This document shows, piece by piece, positions 1 through 7,596 of a stretch of DNA of 64,000 nt. The stretch is taken from contig NZ_LNBE01000004.1 in the NCBI RefSeq assembly GCF_001445655.1, positions 3,111,218 to 3,175,217 of the forward strand, read 5' to 3'. The position numbers and the translations under genes were made by a program. The notes under the pieces were generated by a model. It searched no databases. It was given only the letters and a program-made list of their open reading frames with translations, and was not told the DNA's origin. Each line of letters starts with the position of its first letter. Position 1 is the first letter of the stretch. The DNA is from Streptomyces roseifaciens. Lineage in GTDB: Bacteria > Actinomycetota > Actinomycetes > Streptomycetales > Streptomycetaceae.

Positions 1-282
1 GTCGCCCTCGACGTTGATGCCGACCATCGCCTGCCGTCGCAGGCCCACGGTGAGCGGGTCGGTGACGGCGACGATCTGCATGACGCCCTGGTCGAGCAGC
101 TTCTGGACACGCTGCCGCACGGCTGCCTCCGACAGCCCCACGGCTTTGCCGATCGCCGCGTAGGGGCGGCGGCCGTCTTCCTGGAGCTGCTCGATGATCG
201 CCAGGGAGACTGCGTCGATCGGCGGCGTGCCGTGCACGCTCTTCGGGTCTGGACTACGAGTGGCCACAACTCCACTGTGCAT
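1..282 (-). CDS. Lrp/AsnC family transcriptional regulator (C-terminus cut by the window edge)
   Basis: About 94 residues of the N-terminal part are visible. After a short tail, residues from about 20 (IDAVSLAIIEQLQEDGR) form the AsnC-type helix-turn-helix, with GKAVGLSEAAVRQRVQKL as the recognition region and the start of the effector-binding (RAM) domain at DPLTVG. The chosen ATG (282) lies in frame with a GTG at 267; neither has a strong ribosome site, so the start is uncertain. The gene is divergent from the aldehyde dehydrogenase at 447. The shared intergenic region carries a GATTCCGTCG element that recurs upstream of two other genes of the locus. By position I infer it controls polyamine/GABA catabolism, as Lrp regulators next to such genes often do; the ligand is unknown. 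Confidence 0.88.
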   Translation of the reverse strand, partial: MHSGVVATRSPDPKSVHGTPPIDAVSLAIIEQLQEDGRRPYAAIGKAVGLSEAAVRQRVQKLLDQGVMQIVAVTDPLTVGLRRQAMVGINVEGD

Positions 283-337
283 GCGTCTCGCCCGTGTGGC
301 AACCCTCAGGCGATGAAATTCGTTGTATGGGCGCCAT

Positions 338-356
338 GGAATAACTGATTCCGTCG
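338..356. promoter_or_regulatory. Candidate operator between the Lrp gene and the first aldehyde dehydrogenase
   Basis: A small inverted repeat GGAAT-N5-ATTCC (338-352) overlaps ACTGATTCCGTCG (344-356). The same 13 bases recur at 7594-7606 as the left half of a perfect inverted repeat, and the complementary half CGGAATC occurs again upstream of 10008. The regulator is not shown by sequence; the divergent Lrp protein is the nearest candidate. Confidence 0.45.
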
Positions 357-446
357 TTCATGGGTGTGAGGTATGTCGAAAGCGTGGCCTTACTGACTAG
401 GCTGACGGTCTCACCCAGTGGACATCTGACAGGAGGGGTGGCAGCC

Positions 447-1898
447 ATGACCACCGAGCTGCGTCGTCTTCGCAATTTCATCGACGGGGAGTTCCGGGAC
501 GCCGCCGACGGGCGCACCACCGAGGTGGTCAATCCGGCCACGGGCGAGGCCTATGCCACCGCCCCGCTGTCGGGCGCCGCGGACGTGGACGCCGCCATGG
601 CCGCGGCCGAGGCCGCCTTCCCGGCCTGGCGCGACCTCGTACCCGGAGAGCGCCAGAAGGTACTGCTCAAGATCGCCGACGCCTTCGAGGCGCGCGCCGA
701 GGACCTGATCGCCGCGGAGTCCGAGAACACCGGCAAGCCCGTCGCTCTCACCCGCAGCGAAGAGGTCCCCCCGATGGTGGACCAGATCCGCTTCTTCGCG
801 GGCGCCGCGCGGATGCTCGAGGGCCGCTCCGCGGGCGAGTACATGGAGGGCCTGACCTCGATCATCCGGCGCGAGCCGATCGGCGTCTGTGCCCAGGTCG
901 CCCCGTGGAACTACCCGATGATGATGGCGGTGTGGAAGTTCGCCCCGGCGCTCGCAGCGGGCAACACCGTCGTCCTCAAGCCCTCCGACACCACCCCCGC
1001 CTCCACCGTCCTCATCGCCGAGATCATCGGCGGTGTGCTGGAGGAGCTCGGGCACCCGAAGGGCGTCTTCAACGTCATCTGCGGCGACCGGGAGACCGGC
1101 CGCCTCATGGTCGAGCACCCGGTGCCGGCGATGGCCTCGATCACCGGCTCCGTGCGGGCCGGCATGCAGGTCGCCGAGTCCGCCTCCAAGGACCTCAAGC
1201 GCGTCCACCTGGAGCTCGGCGGCAAGGCCCCCGTCGTCGTCTTCGACGACGCCGACATCGCCAAGGCCGTCGAGGACATCTCGGTCGCCGGCTACTTCAA
1301 CGCCGGCCAGGACTGTACGGCCGCCACCCGCGTGCTCGTCCACGAGTCGATCCACGACGAGTTCGTCACCGCGCTCGCCAAGGCCGCCGCCGACACGAAG
1401 ACGGGGCAGCCGGACGACGAGGACGTCCTCTACGGCCCGCTCAACAACGCCAACCAGCTCAAGCAGGTCGCCGGCTTCATCGAGCGGCTGCCCGGCCACG
1501 CCAAGCTCGAGGCGGGCGGGCACCGGGTGGGGGAGAAGGGCTACTTCTTCGCCCCGACCGTCGTCTCCGGCCTCAAGCAGGACGACGAGATCATCCAGCA
1601 CGAGGTCTTCGGCCCCGTGATCACGGTCCAGTCCTTCGCGGACGAGGACCAGGCCGTCGCCTACGCCAACGGCGTCGAGTACGCGCTGGCCTCCTCGGTG
1701 TGGACCAAGGACCACGGCCGCGCCATGCGGATGTCCAAGAAGCTCGACTTCGGCTGCGTGTGGATCAACACCCACATCCCGCTGGTCGCCGAGATGCCCC
1801 ACGGCGGCTTCAAGAAGTCCGGCTACGGCAAGGACCTGTCCGCCTACGGCTTCGAGGACTACACGCGCGTCAAGCACGTCATGACGTCGCTGGACTGA
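447..1898 (+). CDS. NAD(P)-dependent aldehyde dehydrogenase, gamma-aminobutyraldehyde dehydrogenase type
   Basis: This 483-residue protein has normal ALDH length. It should oxidise an aminoaldehyde such as 4-aminobutanal, or its glutamyl derivative, to the acid (GABA). Visible landmarks are the cofactor-binding APWNYP segment near residue 153, general base Glu256 in LELGGKAP, and catalytic Cys290 in AGQDC. The C-terminal substrate and tetramer region ends in KHVMTSLD. ATG 447 is preceded by AGGAGG at 431-436, so the upstream in-frame start at 360 is less likely. It is divergent from the Lrp regulator and followed by a polyamine-binding lipoprotein. It is clearly paralogous to the dehydrogenase at 7727 (shared GGKAP, GQDCTAATRV and a near-identical C-terminus). 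Substrate is inferred from context. Confidence 0.9.
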   Translation: MTTELRRLRNFIDGEFRDAADGRTTEVVNPATGEAYATAPLSGAADVDAAMAAAEAAFPAWRDLVPGERQKVLLKIADAFEARAEDLIAAESENTGKPVALTRSEEVPPMVDQIRFFAGAARMLEGRSAGEYMEGLTSIIRREPIGVCAQVAPWNYPMMMAVWKFAPALAAGNTVVLKPSDTTPASTVLIAEIIGGVLEELGHPKGVFNVICGDRETGRLMVEHPVPAMASITGSVRAGMQVAESASKDLKRVHLELGGKAPVVVFDDADIAKAVEDISVAGYFNAGQDCTAATRVLVHESIHDEFVTALAKAAADTKTGQPDDEDVLYGPLNNANQLKQVAGFIERLPGHAKLEAGGHRVGEKGYFFAPTVVSGLKQDDEIIQHEVFGPVITVQSFADEDQAVAYANGVEYALASSVWTKDHGRAMRMSKKLDFGCVWINTHIPLVAEMPHGGFKKSGYGKDLSAYGFEDYTRVKHVMTSLD

Positions 1899-1933
1899 CG
1901 GAGCCGGCCCGCCTCGTGCGGTGAGCTGGGGCC

Positions 1934-2060
1934 TGCCCCATGCGGTGGGGCGGAGACTGCCTCATGCGGTGAGGCCGGGGCCTGCCCCATGCGGCGGGGA
2001 ATCCCGCCTCATGCGGTGAGGGCGGCCCGCCCCATGCGCCAAGGCGGTGCCCCATGCCGT
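1934..2060 (+). repeat. Cluster of CCCCATGC mini-hairpin repeats behind the first aldehyde dehydrogenase
   Basis: Six units start about 36 nt after the stop codon. Four contain the exact core CCCCATGC (1936, 1985, 2030, 2050) and two are the variant CCTCATGC. Unit 1 reads GCCCCA-TGCGG-TGGGGC and unit 2 GCCTCA-TGCGG-TGAGGC, so the stem change C to T is matched by G to A on the other arm. Together with the hairpin at 2091-2130 this fills most of the 355-base gap before the next gene. Confidence 0.8.
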
Positions 2061-2090
2061 CCCGCGGCACGGGGCGGATGCAGACACCCT

Positions 2091-2130
2091 GCAGTGGTCC
2101 GTACCGGGCGTTTCCGGTACGGACCACTGC
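2091..2130. terminator. Perfect 17-bp inverted repeat with a 6-base loop
   Basis: Arms 2091-2107 and 2114-2130 are exact complements (GCAGTGGTCCGTACCGG / CCGGTACGGACCACTGC) around the loop GCGTTT. There is no T-tract. It can act as a factor-assisted terminator for the dehydrogenase or as a structured leader or operator for the binding-protein gene 124 bases further on. Its GTCCGTACCGG core also occurs at the palindrome upstream of gabT. Confidence 0.6.
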
Positions 2131-2202
2131 GCGTCGTGCCCCGGTATCATCGACGGTCGGCCGTTCCCGGCCGTCAGGGTGTCGGGAAGTGCGGTCGCCT
2201 CC

Positions 2203-2224
2203 CGGACAGGCCGTACATTGTCCG
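2203..2224. promoter_or_regulatory. Inverted repeat CGGACA-N10-TGTCCG before the binding-protein gene
   Basis: Six-base arms at 2203-2208 and 2219-2224 lie 29 bases upstream of the ATG at 2254. The same half-sites, in the order TGTCCG-TAC-CGGACA, occur upstream of gabT (18901-18915). Operator function is inference. Confidence 0.3.
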
Positions 2225-2253
2225 CGAAGATCCGACCCCGCCATGCTGCCGGA

Positions 2254-3441
2254 ATGCGAGAGAAGCCCGTGAAGCCCCTGTCCCGCCGGACCCTGCTGCG
2301 CGCGCTGGGCGCCGGTGCCGGGGCCGCCGCACTCGCCGGGTGCGGAGTACCCGCCGCGTACGTCGAGCCGGTCGACCGGGCCGCCGAGGACCGCTCCAGC
2401 CGCGACAAGAGCCTCGTCTTCGCCAACTGGCCCCTCTACATCGACGTCGACGAGGACGACCCGCAGAAGCGCCCCACGCTCGACGCGTTCGAGAAGCACA
2501 GCGGCATATCGGTGAAGTACACCGAAGAGATCAACGACAACGACGAGTTCTTCGGCAAGGTCAGCCCCGCCCTGATGAACCATCAGGAGACAGGGAGGGA
2601 CCTCATCGTTGTCAGCGACTGGATGGCCTCCCGCTACGTGCGCCTGGGCTGGGTCCAGGAGATGGACCGCTCCCGCCAGCCGAACGTCGACCGCAACCTC
2701 GACCCGCTGCTGCGCAAGCCCTCCTTCGACCCCGGCCGCCTGCACACCGTCCCCTGGCAGTCCGGCATCACGGGCATCGCGTACAACCGCAAGAAGCTCG
2801 GCCGGGAGATCCGGCACACCTCCGACCTGTGGAAGGACGACCTGCGCGGCCGGGTCACACTGCTGGCCGGCCTGGACGAGGCGTACTCGCTGCTCATGCA
2901 GGGCAACGGCGCCAACGTCACCCGCTGGACCGCCGACGACTTCCACACCATGACCGACCAGCTGCGCCGCCTCGTGCGCAAGCGGCACATCCGCCGTTTC
3001 ACCGGCAACGACTACATCAAGGACCTGTCGTCCGGCGACGTGCTGGCCTGCCAGGCGTACTCCGGCGACGTCATCCAGCTCCAGGCCGACAACCCCGACA
3101 TCGAGTTCGTCGTCCCCGAGGAGGGCGCCGAGCTGTGGGCCGAGAGCCTCATGGTGCCCAACCTCGCCCGCCACAAGCGCAACGCCGAGGCACTCGTCGA
3201 CTACTACTACCGGCCCGAGGTGGCGGCCGAGCTCGCCGCGGCGGTCAATTACGTCTGCCCCGTGCCGGCCGCTCGGGACATTCTCGCCTCGTCCTCCGAC
3301 AAGGAACTCGCGGAGCTCGCCGGGAACCCGCTCATCTTCCCGAGCGACGACATGCGCAAACGCCTCGCGACGGCACGCGACATGACCGCGAAGGAGCGGC
3401 CGGGCTTCACCAAGGAGTGGAACGAGATCGTCGGGCTCTGA
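2254..3441 (+). CDS. Spermidine/putrescine ABC transporter substrate-binding lipoprotein (PotD family)
   Basis: This 395-residue extracytoplasmic solute-binding protein has a twin-arginine lipoprotein signal. SRRTLLRA at residues 10-17 is the Tat motif and LAGC places the lipidated Cys at residue 30. The mature part has the PotD-like start FANWPLYID and a central FTGNDYIKDL segment. It is paralogous to the binding protein at 10008 (shared FTGNDY, GD..AC, QLQADN.DI, DYYY.P.VAA). A GTG at 2269 with GAGAGAAG upstream is an equally good start, giving a protein five residues shorter. No permease or ATPase genes follow, so it probably shares the transporter encoded at 11315-14231 or is an alternative specificity component. 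Polyamine specificity is inferred from family and neighbours. Confidence 0.87.
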   Translation: MREKPVKPLSRRTLLRALGAGAGAAALAGCGVPAAYVEPVDRAAEDRSSRDKSLVFANWPLYIDVDEDDPQKRPTLDAFEKHSGISVKYTEEINDNDEFFGKVSPALMNHQETGRDLIVVSDWMASRYVRLGWVQEMDRSRQPNVDRNLDPLLRKPSFDPGRLHTVPWQSGITGIAYNRKKLGREIRHTSDLWKDDLRGRVTLLAGLDEAYSLLMQGNGANVTRWTADDFHTMTDQLRRLVRKRHIRRFTGNDYIKDLSSGDVLACQAYSGDVIQLQADNPDIEFVVPEEGAELWAESLMVPNLARHKRNAEALVDYYYRPEVAAELAAAVNYVCPVPAARDILASSSDKELAELAGNPLIFPSDDMRKRLATARDMTAKERPGFTKEWNEIVGL

Positions 3442-3459
3442 TCGTGCACGCCGCTAGGC

Positions 3460-3535
3460 CGCCCCATGCGCGGGGCCCCGTGCACGCCGCCCCATGCCGC
3501 ATGGGGCGGCGGCGTGCGCCCACCGCCCCATGCCG
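3460..3535. repeat. CCCCATGC repeats forming a convergent-gene terminator
   Basis: Four exact cores (3462, 3490, 3526 forward; 3499 reverse) lie between converging stop codons. GCACGCCGCCCCATGC (3482-3497) pairs with 3499-3517 except for a 3-base bulge, giving a long hairpin that could terminate transcription from both sides. Confidence 0.7.
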
Positions 3536-3559
3536 CGCCTGCCGCCGCCCGGACCTCGT

Positions 3560-4282
3560 TCAGTCCCGCAGCAGCGACCGCAACGTACCGACCCGGTTGG
3601 TGGTGATCGCGTCGACGCCTGCTGCCAGCAGCCGGCGCATCGTGAAGCGGGTGTCCGCGGTCCAGGCGGAGACCAGAAGCCCGTCGGAGTGGTTGCGGGC
3701 GACGAGTTCGGGGCTCACCAGCCCGAAGCGGTAGTTCAGCCAGCGCGGGGCGACGGCGCTGAGCAGGGCCTGGCGCGGCGGCATCAGCGTCGTCCACGTC
3801 AGGGCGGTCTCCGCGGCCGGATCCGCGCGACGTACTGCGAGCATCGATGTCACACCACCGCAGTAGTACACGCGCTCCGCGGCTCCGCTCGCGTGCACCT
3901 CGGCGACGGCGGCCTCGGCGGCCGACGCGTCCGGCAGGTCGATGAACAGCCGTGGTCCGGAGCGCTCCGCGCCGAGCTGCAGGGCCTCGCACAGGGTGGG
4001 TACGCCGCCGCCGGTCAGCTCCCGCAGCTCGTCCGCCGCGAGCGAGTCCAGGACCCGCGTGTGACCCCACAGGCGCTCGAGCGTCGCGTCGTGCAGCAGC
4101 ACGGGCACGCCGTCGCGCGTCAGCCGGACGTCGACCTCCACCGCCCCCGCCCCGGCCCGCAGGGCCGAACGGATCGAGGCGAGGGTGTTCTCCCGGAAGA
4201 GGTACGGATCACCGCGGTGGGCGACGGCGGTGACGGTGCGGGCTTTTGCAGCAGGGGAGTTCGGGCCGGTCATGGGACCCAT
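3560..4282 (-). CDS. Glycerophosphodiester phosphodiesterase family protein
   Basis: The 240-residue protein should hydrolyse glycerophosphodiesters to glycerol-3-phosphate and an alcohol. The family's metal-binding and catalytic residues are all present: His22 in AHRGDP, Glu31 in REN, Glu49 and Asp51 in EVDV, and His64 in LLHDATL. The TIM barrel ends with DAITTNRVGTL, typical of the family. No signal peptide is visible, so it is probably cytoplasmic. The start could be Met1 or Met4 (4273). It converges on the upstream binding-protein gene through the repeat-built hairpin and runs in the same direction as the deaminase gene, 27 bases downstream of that gene's stop; an operon with it is plausible. 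Confidence 0.9.
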   Translation of the reverse strand: MGPMTGPNSPAAKARTVTAVAHRGDPYLFRENTLASIRSALRAGAGAVEVDVRLTRDGVPVLLHDATLERLWGHTRVLDSLAADELRELTGGGVPTLCEALQLGAERSGPRLFIDLPDASAAEAAVAEVHASGAAERVYYCGGVTSMLAVRRADPAAETALTWTTLMPPRQALLSAVAPRWLNYRFGLVSPELVARNHSDGLLVSAWTADTRFTMRRLLAAGVDAITTNRVGTLRSLLRD

Positions 4283-4309
4283 TGTGGCGGCGGCGTGCGT
4301 CCGCCGAGC

Positions 4310-5332
4310 TCAGGCCCGCCAGGCCGCGGTGTAGGCGTCGATCTCCGCCCGGAGCGCCTTCTTGCCCGTCTCGTCCATGAACGACGCCTCCACGGCGTTC
4401 TTGGCGAGGCCGGCGACGCCTGCTGCGTCCAGCTCCAGGAGGCGCGCGGCGACGCCGTACTCGCGGTTGAGGTCCGTGCCGAACATGGGCGGGTCGTCGC
4501 TGTTGACGGTCACCAGGACGCCCGCGGCCACCATCTCCTTGATGGGGTGGCGGTCCAGGTCGGTCACGGCGCGGGTGGCGAGGTTGGACGTCGGGCAGAC
4601 CTCCAGCGGGATGCGGTGCTCCGCTAGGTGGGCCAGCAGGGCCGGGTCCTGCGGGGCGCTGGTGCCGTGGCCGATGCGCTCGGCGCGCAGGTCGACCAGG
4701 GCGTCCCAGATGGTCTGCGGGCCCGTCGTCTCACCGGCATGGGGCACGCTGTGCAGCCCCTCGGCGATGGCCCGGTCGAAGTACGGCTTGAACTGGGGCC
4801 GGGGCACGCCGATCTCCGGTCCGCCCAGCCCGAAGGAGACCAGACCCTCGGGCTTGAGCCCGCAGGCGATCCGTGCGGTCTCCTCCGCGGCTTCCAGCCC
4901 CGCCTCGCCCGGGATGTCGAAGCACCAGCGCAGCACGACGCCCAGCTCCGTCTCGGCCGCCTTGCGGGCGTCCTCGATGGCCTCAACGAAGGCGGCGTCC
5001 GGGATGCCGCGCCTGGTCGAGCTGAAGGGGGTGACGGTCAGTTCGGCGTAGCGGATGTTCTGCCGCGCCATGTCGCGCGCGACCTCGTACGTCAGCAGCC
5101 GTACGTCCTCGGCGTCGCGGATCAGGTCGACGACCGAGAGGTAGACCTCGATGAAATGGGCGAAGTCGCGGAAGGTGAAGAAGTCGGCCAGCGCCTCGGG
5201 GTCGGTGGGCACCGGCGAATCCGGGTGGCGGGCGGCCAGCTCGGCCACGATGCGCGGGGACGCCGACCCGACGTGGTGCACATGGAGCTCCGCCTTGGGG
5301 AGCCCGGCGATGAACGAGTCGAGTACGGACAT
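4310..5332 (-). CDS. add: Adenosine deaminase family protein
   Basis: This 340-residue metal-dependent hydrolase should deaminate adenosine, or a related purine nucleoside, to inosine. Family motifs in order are ELHVHHVGS (zinc ligands His17 and His19 from the chosen start), VPHAGETTG, RIGHGTSA, LEVCPTSN and TVNSDDPPMF. The first motif differs from the usual HLHLDGS, so substrate preference may not be canonical. I chose the ATG at 5332 because GGAGG lies a few bases upstream; two further in-frame ATGs (5344, 5383) would lengthen it. The stop is 27 bases before the phosphodiesterase start, suggesting a salvage pair. Confident on family, less on exact substrate. Confidence 0.88.
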   Translation of the reverse strand: MSVLDSFIAGLPKAELHVHHVGSASPRIVAELAARHPDSPVPTDPEALADFFTFRDFAHFIEVYLSVVDLIRDAEDVRLLTYEVARDMARQNIRYAELTVTPFSSTRRGIPDAAFVEAIEDARKAAETELGVVLRWCFDIPGEAGLEAAEETARIACGLKPEGLVSFGLGGPEIGVPRPQFKPYFDRAIAEGLHSVPHAGETTGPQTIWDALVDLRAERIGHGTSAPQDPALLAHLAEHRIPLEVCPTSNLATRAVTDLDRHPIKEMVAAGVLVTVNSDDPPMFGTDLNREYGVAARLLELDAAGVAGLAKNAVEASFMDETGKKALRAEIDAYTAAWRA

Positions 5333-5450
5333 GCATGCCTCCATGGCGCGGTCGGCCGGAGCCTGTCGACGGGTGCCGTTCATCGTATGCGGGACGTACG
5401 CGACGGTTGTCCTCAGGCCTTAGCATGACGGGTATCGACTGGGGAGGGCT

Positions 5451-6338
5451 ATGTCTGACAAGGCAGCCGGGGCCGATGGGCACTCCGAGCCGCGGGACCC
5501 CGATCCCTGGGCTCCGCCGGAGCGGCGGGTCGCACTCGACAAGCCCGGCTGGCAGCCGGCGCTCGGGCAGCATGCCGAGCCTGCTCCGGTGCCCAATGCC
5601 GCCGCTGTGATACCGCCTCAGTCGCCTGCGCAGCCGGGGCCCCATGCCGGCGTGACACCCTCCGGGCCCCATGCGTTGCCGGCGCCCCATGCCGTGGCAC
5701 CGCCCCATGCGGCTCCGCAGCCGCCCCATGCACCGGCCCCGGGTGCCGTACCGCCCGTGCCCCTCGCGCCGACCGGCCCCGGCACGCCCAGCGCGTACCG
5801 GAGCAGTCCGTACGACCAGGCGCCGTACGGACTGCCCGGCGGCCCCTCTGCGCCCCCGGCCTCGGTCGCCCCCTACGGCCTGCAGACGCCGTACGGTCAG
5901 GACCCCTACGGTCAAAGCCCCTACGGTCCGGGCTCCTACCAGCCGGGTGCGTACGGCTATCCGGCGTCACTGCTCTACGCGCAGCAGCCCGTACCCAGCA
6001 ACGGCCTGGGGCTGGCGGCCCTGGTGCTGGGCATCGTGGGCACCGTGTTCTCGCCCACCGTCGTGCTCGGGGCGGTGCTCGGCATCCTCGCCGTCATCTT
6101 CGGCGCCGTGGGCCGCGCCAAGGTGCGCGGCGGCGAGGCCACGAATCCCGGACAGGCCCTAGCCGGGCTGATCCTCGGTTGCGCGGCGCTCGTCGCCACC
6201 GTGCTGATGGTCATCGTCTACATCAACATCGATGTCGACGACAGCGACGGCCCCGTGCCCGACGAGGAGCCCGGTGCGACGTACGGCGCCTACTTGTCGG
6301 CGCCGGTGCTGCTCGTGGACCGCGACGCCAGCCGCTGA
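5451..6338 (+). CDS. DUF4190-type membrane protein with long Pro/His/Ala-rich N-terminus
   Basis: The 295-residue protein has about 185 residues of disordered Pro-, Ala-, Gly- and Tyr-rich sequence. Three hydrophobic helices follow (GLGLAALVLGIVGTVFS, VVLGAVLGILAVIFGAVG, ALAGLILGCAALVATVLMV), joined by the family motif GRAKVRGGEATNPG. A GGAGG site precedes the ATG. The N-terminal arm holds five copies of PHA, each encoded by a CCCCATGC repeat, followed by PYG/YG repeats. It is paralogous to the protein at 7027. Its last 49 bases overlap the 3' end of the opposing NADAR gene. Function unknown; these small membrane proteins may be scaffolds. An alternative shorter start within the arm cannot be excluded. 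Confidence 0.82.
   Translation: MSDKAAGADGHSEPRDPDPWAPPERRVALDKPGWQPALGQHAEPAPVPNAAAVIPPQSPAQPGPHAGVTPSGPHALPAPHAVAPPHAAPQPPHAPAPGAVPPVPLAPTGPGTPSAYRSSPYDQAPYGLPGGPSAPPASVAPYGLQTPYGQDPYGQSPYGPGSYQPGAYGYPASLLYAQQPVPSNGLGLAALVLGIVGTVFSPTVVLGAVLGILAVIFGAVGRAKVRGGEATNPGQALAGLILGCAALVATVLMVIVYINIDVDDSDGPVPDEEPGATYGAYLSAPVLLVDRDASR
5640..5731 (+). repeat. Five in-frame CCCCATGC repeats inside a coding region
   Basis: Exact cores at 5640, 5667, 5685, 5703 and 5724 are all read in the same frame as CCC-CAT-GCN, giving Pro-His-Ala each time. The segment is part of the disordered arm of the DUF4190 protein. The same element otherwise sits in 3' untranslated regions. Confidence 0.8.
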
Positions 6339-6922
6339 CGCGCCTCCATCAGCGCGAAGCCGAGGAGGTTGTCGCCCCGCCAGCGAGCGGGGTCCTGGGA
6401 GCGCTCGTCGTCGGCGGCCAGGCCGATGCCCCAGACCCGGTCGAGCGGGCTGGCTTCGACCAGTACTCGCTCACCGGTGCCCAGCAGGTAGGCGCTCAGC
6501 GCCGCGTCCTGCGCGAACTTGTGGACGCTGCCCTCCACCACCAGCTCGAAGCGGTGCTGCCGCCAGGTCTCCTCGTCGAAGCCGCGCACCTTGCGGCCCG
6601 CGTCCTTCGCCTGCTTGGGGTGCGAGGCGGCGATCGCCTCGGCCTCGGCCTCCGCGTCGGCGAAGAGCCGCGCCTTGCCGGCCATCATCCAGTGTTCGGC
6701 CGTGGCGTAGACGGTGCCGTCCACCGTGAACGGCGAAGGCCACCACTGGCTGAAGCAGCTCGCCCCGATGGTGCCGTCCCAACGCGGCTGGTGGCCCCAG
6801 AAATAGACGTACTTGAACTGCTCGCCGCGGGTGACGGCGGCCGTCAGCTCCGCCACCGAACGCGGGCCGTCCGCACGCTGCTCTGCGTGCGTGAGCCCGT
6901 GCTGGTCCCCGTTGATCTTCAT
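6290..6922 (-). CDS. NADAR family protein (YbiA/RibX-like N-glycosidase)
   Basis: The 210-residue protein carries the NADAR fold hallmarks YFWGHQP, CFSQWWPSPF, VDG..YATAEHWMMAGKARLF and NLLGFALMEAR. Known members cleave N-glycosidic bonds of riboflavin-pathway intermediates (house-cleaning) or remove ADP-ribose from modified guanine; which applies here cannot be told from sequence. I chose ATG 6922 (MKINGDQHG). The in-frame ATG at 6931 and the longer reading frame to 7021 are less likely because the extra residues look non-coding. Its 3' end overlaps the convergent DUF4190 gene by 49 bases. Two DUF4190 paralogues flank it. Confidence 0.85.
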   Translation of the reverse strand: MKINGDQHGLTHAEQRADGPRSVAELTAAVTRGEQFKYVYFWGHQPRWDGTIGASCFSQWWPSPFTVDGTVYATAEHWMMAGKARLFADAEAEAEAIAASHPKQAKDAGRKVRGFDEETWRQHRFELVVEGSVHKFAQDAALSAYLLGTGERVLVEASPLDRVWGIGLAADDERSQDPARWRGDNLLGFALMEARQRLASRSTSSTGADK

Positions 6923-6962
6923 GCCGGGCATTCTCGCATCCGCCCCGGGCAGTGGAACTGGG

Positions 6963-6992
6963 CTGACCGGGCATGACCGTTCCCCATAGCAT
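6963..6992 (+). promoter_or_regulatory. Candidate promoter of the second DUF4190 gene
   Basis: CTGACC (6963-6968) and TAGCAT (6987-6992) are separated by 18 bases and end 34 bases before the ATG at 7027. The -35 match is weak. Confidence 0.3.
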
Positions 6993-7026
6993 TGCCCGAC
7001 GCAGTTCAACGGAGGGGACATGCTTT

Positions 7027-7515
7027 ATGTCTGACTACAACCAGAATCCTTATGGGGCGCCCCAGCCGCCGCCCCAGCAGCCCGGCTACGGCTACCCGAA
7101 CCAGGCCCAGCCGGCGCAGAGCGGTTACCCCGGGCAGAGCGGGTATCCCGCACCGGCGCAGAGTGCCTACCCGGCGCAGAGCGGCTACCCCTCCGCACCG
7201 CCGGTCCAGCCCTACCCCGTAGCCGGCTACGTGGGCGTGGTGCAGCCCAGCAACGGCATGGGCACCGCCGGCCTCGTCTGCGGCATCATCGGAGCCGTCT
7301 GCAGCCTCCTGGTCTTCCTGTGGTTCTTCGGGCTGATCCTGGGCATCCTCGGCATCATCTTCGGTGCCGTCGGCCGCTCCAAGGTCACGAAGGGCGAGGC
7401 GACCAACCGGAGCGCCGCGACCACCGGCATCGTCCTCGGCATCGTGGCCCTGGTGCTCCCCGTCCTGTGGTTCGCCTTCTTCGCGAGCCTCCTCGGCATC
7501 GGTGCCGGCTTGTAG
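7027..7515 (+). CDS. DUF4190-type small membrane protein
   Basis: This 162-residue protein starts MSDYNQNPYG. It has a Gln/Pro/Tyr-rich arm with repeats of QSGYP or QSAYP (residues about 35-60), then hydrophobic helices TAGLVCGIIGAVCSLLVFL, FGLILGILGIIFGAVG and a C-terminal LGIVALVLPVLWFAFFAS. GRSKVTKGEATN matches GRAKVRGGEATN in the protein at 5451, showing the two are duplicates. GGAGGGG lies upstream of the ATG at a slightly long distance. Function unknown; location in the cytoplasmic membrane is expected. Confidence 0.84.
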   Translation: MSDYNQNPYGAPQPPPQQPGYGYPNQAQPAQSGYPGQSGYPAPAQSAYPAQSGYPSAPPVQPYPVAGYVGVVQPSNGMGTAGLVCGIIGAVCSLLVFLWFFGLILGILGIIFGAVGRSKVTKGEATNRSAATTGIVLGIVALVLPVLWFAFFASLLGIGAGL

Positions 7516-7596
7516 CCGTACCGAACCCGCCGGGCCCCGGTCCCCGGGCGCACCGCTGCAGGGCCCCGTGCGGTACTCGGAGGCTTGCCTCTCACT

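Noticed and set aside
411..1877. Long minus-strand open frame opposite the first aldehyde dehydrogenase
   Set aside because: It mirrors a strong conserved gene; high G+C makes antisense frames open by chance. Its translation (Gly/Val/Asp/Arg-rich) matches no family and lacks a start signal. The same applies to similar long antisense frames at 7592-9109, 9972-11222, 40733-43420 and 46304-51571.
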